From positions 2,976,001-3,040,000 of the forward strand of contig NZ_CP139137.1 of the NCBI RefSeq assembly GCF_034047335.1: a DNA stretch of 64,000 nt. Reading direction: 5' to 3'. Below are positions 61,426-64,000 of the stretch, piece after piece. The translations under genes and the position numbers were made by a program. How positions within the stretch are numbered: the first letter of the stretch is position 1; each line of letters opens with the position of its first letter. Source of the DNA: Chryseobacterium sp. JJR-5R (lineage in GTDB: Bacteria > Bacteroidota > Bacteroidia > Flavobacteriales > Weeksellaceae). A model generated the notes under the pieces. The model was given only the letters and a program-made list of their open reading frames with translations. It was not told the origin of the DNA and did not search any database.

Positions 61426-62589
61426 ATGAATTTAACTACTAAACTGCTTTTAGGGATTGGGTTAGGTGCTGGTTTTTTAGGCTATTCACAAGATTTAGGC
61501 CTTGTAAGACCGGTATTAACCGGAGCTCCTTTCTTAAGAATCGCACCGGATGCCAGAGCCGGAGGTATGGGAGACCAGGGTGTCGTTACCTCTCCTGATG
61601 CTTTTTCACAATTCTGGAATGCTGCGAAATATCCTTTCAGCAGAACAAGTTCTTCCGTGGGATTAAACTACACGCCGTACATGGGGAAACTTACCAATGA
61701 TGTATTTTTATTATACGGGGCGTTCCATAAATTCTTAGGGCAGGAAGAAAGATCCACTATTTCCGCGAGTATCTATTATTTTAATATGGGGGAAGTGGAC
61801 CTAACGCAGTTAGTAGGAAACGAAGTAACTTCCATGGGTACTTCAAAGCCAAATGAATTCTCGATCGACGTTGCTTACGGACTTAAGCTTTCAGATTCTT
61901 TCTCCGCAGCTGTTACCGGCAGATTCATCCGTTCAGATTTAGCCGGAGGGTTCAATACAGATACAACGCTCAAGCCTGCCAACTCCTTCGCGGTAGATGT
62001 TTCCGGATACTATACTTCACCCAGGTTTTCCGGTCTCGGAAGCATGGAAGGTAAGCTGAACGCCGGTTTTGCCATTCAGAACGTGGGTCCCAAGCTGGAT
62101 TATACAGGAAATGAAGAATCAAGATCTTATCTTCCGACAATGGCCAGATTAGGGGTAGGTTATGATATGTACCTTGATGACATGAACCGCGTCGGTTTAA
62201 GCGTTGAAGGCTCTAAAATCCTGGTTCCGGGATCTGAATTTATCGGGAATGACCCGAATACGAGACAGCCGATCTATGCAATCCCGAACGTAGGCCCTAT
62301 CGCCGGGATCGGAAAATCATTCAAAAACCCGAACTCAATCATGTACAGCGGAGCCCTGGAATATTCTTATGACAATGCATTTGCCGTGAGGGGCGGTTAT
62401 TTCCATGAAAGCGAGGAGCAGGGAGCAAGACAGTTTGCAACGGCCGGTATCGGATTGAAATACCGTTCATTCGGACTTGATATTTCCTATTTGATCAACA
62501 TGTCCAAAATCAATACCGCTTTGGATAACACGCTTCGTTTCGGGCTTACCTGGAACATCGGTGATGAAACTTCCAATGTAGATTATTAA
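61426..62589 (+). CDS. porV: T9SS outer-membrane protein PorV
   Basis: The protein has 387 residues with a signal peptide (to about 21, GFLGYSQD). PorV motifs are FLRIAPDARAGGMGDQGVV, SPDAFSQFWNAAKYPFSR, LNYTPYMGKLTNDVFLLYG and the C-terminal strand FGLTWNIGDE. It is a 14-stranded FadL-like barrel that receives cargo from the SprA translocon and hands it to the sortase PorU. It is the second gene of the porU-porV pair; a terminator follows 74 bp later. Confidence 0.95.
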   Translation: MNLTTKLLLGIGLGAGFLGYSQDLGLVRPVLTGAPFLRIAPDARAGGMGDQGVVTSPDAFSQFWNAAKYPFSRTSSSVGLNYTPYMGKLTNDVFLLYGAFHKFLGQEERSTISASIYYFNMGEVDLTQLVGNEVTSMGTSKPNEFSIDVAYGLKLSDSFSAAVTGRFIRSDLAGGFNTDTTLKPANSFAVDVSGYYTSPRFSGLGSMEGKLNAGFAIQNVGPKLDYTGNEESRSYLPTMARLGVGYDMYLDDMNRVGLSVEGSKILVPGSEFIGNDPNTRQPIYAIPNVGPIAGIGKSFKNPNSIMYSGALEYSYDNAFAVRGGYFHESEEQGARQFATAGIGLKYRSFGLDISYLINMSKINTALDNTLRFGLTWNIGDETSNVDY

Positions 62590-62662
62590 AAGCTTTCAGC
62601 CGTGAGCGTTCAGTAACCGGCTTTAATTAAAATGATAAGGTAACGTTTTATCAGTTACTGTT

Positions 62663-62690
62663 AAAAAGTCCCGTTGTACGGGACTTTTTT
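62663..62690 (+). terminator. Rho-independent terminator of porU-porV
   Basis: AAAAAGTCCCGT (62663-62674) pairs perfectly with 62678-62689 around TGT, followed by T. Confidence 0.94.
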
Positions 62691-63150
62691 GTTTCCATAC
62701 CCTGAGTGTCTTGTATTAGTATGTGCCGCCGCTGATTAAATGTTAGGCCTTTACATGCCCTCAAATCGGTATTGCAGTTTTATTAACCTGCTGTTGAACC
62801 ATCACCATCATCCTAGCCCCGATAGTAATGAAAATCCTTTTGCCCGCAGGACAAAAGATTGCAATGGATAGCGGGAAACAGCTTCAAAAAATAAAATAAG
62901 ATAAGATAAGACTTTATTCCCTGTAGTTATCTGCAGAAAAAAGATTGTTGGAACTGGAATACAGGTATTTCCCAGGCTTTGCTTATTAATAAACCTTTAT
63001 ATGACTTCGATTATTTCAATCTTTATTCCGGATTCGGGCTGATTACCTAACCCCGGTATAAAAAGCAATTGATCTTCCAGTATAATATATTTATAAATTA
63101 TTTAAAAATAGATACGGTATTTTCATTTTTCAATAATTATTTTTGTACGA
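62691..63150. other. Spacer between porV and the FUSC gene
   Basis: It contains repeat copy C and a short ATAAG triplicate near 62896-62911. No gene is supported. The last bases hold a TATTTTTG box (63139-63146) only 4 bp before the FUSC ATG. Confidence 0.55.
62811..62886 (+). repeat. Dispersed intergenic repeat, copy C
   Basis: It reads TCCTAGCCCCGATAGTAATG, AAAATCCTTTTGCC, a CGCAGG centre, ACAAAAGATTGC, GGATAGCGGGAA and CAGCTTC. It is the shortest of three copies; ATCCTTTTG and CAAAAGAT form its stem. Copy B (24508-24607, inverted) matches both ends. Confidence 0.65.
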
Positions 63151-64000
63151 TGAACTATTCTGCAGAGCTTAAAAAATTTGTAACCAGCCAGTACGTGTAT
63201 TCTGCCATCAGGATTACCTTGGCTACCGTTCTGCCGTGTCTTGTTCTTGCCCACTTCGGGATCCTGAAAGAATATTTCCTTTTCCCGCTCGGGACCAGTT
63301 TCGTGGCGTTGACCGATCAGCCGGGCCCTTTTATCCGGAGGAGAAATGCCCTGGCCTTTGCCATCATCTGCTTTGTCTTTGTAGCGATGATTGCCAGCTT
63401 GGTGATGCATGTTAAGATCCTTGTTTTTGCCGAGATCATCGTTTTCGGGATGTTTTTTTCCCTGATCGGCGTGTACGGACAGAGGCTTGCCGCAGTTGGG
63501 TCCCTGTCCCTGGTGGTGCTGGCGATCTTTATTGACGGCCACCTTACAGGTGCCAATATATTCAAAAGCCTGCTGATCTTTGCTTCCGGATGTACCTGGT
63601 TCCTGCTTATATTCCTGGTGGTTACCACCATCCAGCCTTATAAACTGGCCGGTCAGATGATCGGGGAAAATTATCTCCAGCTGGCGGAATTTTTAAAAAT
63701 AAAGGCTAATCATTACCAGAAAAACCCTGATTTCGATAAGCTGACCACCCAGGTGATCGCCAAACAGATCGAAATAAAGAATCTCCAGGAAGAAACCCGT
63801 GAAACCGTGTTCAAAACGAGGACGATTGTTAATGAATCAACCACCACCAGCCGTCTGCTGATGCTGATGTTCCTGAATTCCATGGACCTTCATGAAAAAC
63901 TGATGACCTCGGAAAGCAACTATCAGAAATTACAGCAGAGTTTCGGGGACACCACAATCCTTGTAACGGTGCATGACTATCTGAACCTTTTGGCCGAAGA
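63151..64000 (+). CDS. FUSC-family inner-membrane protein (YccS-like), partial
   Basis: The frame opens at the ATG at 63151 and runs off the right edge (283 codons seen). It starts MNYSAELKKFVTSQYVYSAI, then about six transmembrane segments with ITLATVLPCLVLAHFGI, NALAFAIICFVFVAMIASLV, IIVFGMFFSLIGVYG and SLLIFASGCTWFLLIFLVV. A long cytoplasmic helical part follows (YLQLAEFLKIKANHYQKNPD, TIVNESTTTSRLLMLMFLN). This is the layout of FUSC/YccS proteins, related to aromatic acid exporters; substrate unknown. Its -7 box lies so close to the ATG that the mRNA may be leaderless. Confidence 0.88.

Noticed and set aside
1..64000. Lone TAnnTTTG matches elsewhere in spacers
   Set aside because: In AT-rich spacers this 6-base consensus occurs by chance; only boxes with a good distance to a start codon or a matching TTG were kept.
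1..64000. tRNA, rRNA, riboswitches, transposases, integrases, attachment sites
   Set aside because: None could be recognised on either strand; the PUL has no mobile genes at its visible border.

Overview
The window comes from a Bacteroidota chromosome, most likely a Chryseobacterium-like member of the Flavobacteriia. The evidence is a SusC/SusD pair, type IX secretion genes (gldJ, porU, porV), a T9SS C-terminal sorting domain, a GLPGLI-family protein, TAnnTTTG-type promoter boxes, AT-rich spacers and mostly ATG starts without strong Shine-Dalgarno sequences. No rRNA, tRNA, insertion sequence, phage or CRISPR array was seen.

Region 1 (1-18907, all minus strand) is a polysaccharide utilization locus for the rhamnogalacturonan-I backbone of pectin. 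In transcription order it encodes a GH28 galacturonase-like enzyme, GH2 beta-galactosidase, CE12 acetylesterase, GH106 alpha-L-rhamnosidase, a DUF4350 protein, PL11 rhamnogalacturonan lyase, a second CE12 esterase and GH105 unsaturated galacturonyl hydrolase. After terminator hairpins come the rhamnose permease RhaT and then SusC and SusD (SusD runs off the left edge). Together they would deacetylate, cut and import RG-I oligosaccharides, trim them to monosaccharides and take up rhamnose. A shared motif (GCAGGATA-NN-GCA) lies 54-88 bp upstream of both susC and the GH28 gene and is a candidate PUL regulator site.

Region 2 (19.3-33.4 kb) holds a cold-shock protein, a two-gene unit joining a T9SS-sorted protein to a beta-helical Cthe_2159-like protein (a family tied to polygalacturonate binding), mnmE, an M24B aminopeptidase P, a DUF6526 protein, a tiny lipoprotein, topoisomerase IB, pruA, two small lipoproteins (one behind a heptanucleotide repeat at its promoter) and a thioredoxin-fold protein.

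Region 3 (33.4-43.6 kb) is more mixed: a GLPGLI protein, a Cys-containing secreted protein, an XRE regulator with a palindromic candidate operator, fabH, corA, a patatin with a predicted membrane hairpin, and two genes not intact in this sequence (a DUF2199 gene and a MazG-like gene, each stopped at codon 15). The MazG-like remnant overlaps the start of tag. AraC and SDR genes follow.

Region 4 (43.7-48.5 kb) is a tetR-tolC-emrA-emrB efflux operon with a clear promoter and an overlapping palindrome. Region 5 (49-64 kb) is mostly core: holB, an outer-membrane protein, lptC, anmK, a SRPBCC protein, a NUDIX hydrolase, murF, gldJ, divergent porU-porV and the start of a FUSC-family membrane protein. 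Three copies of one degenerate intergenic repeat (9.5, 24.5 and 62.8 kb) are spread over the window.
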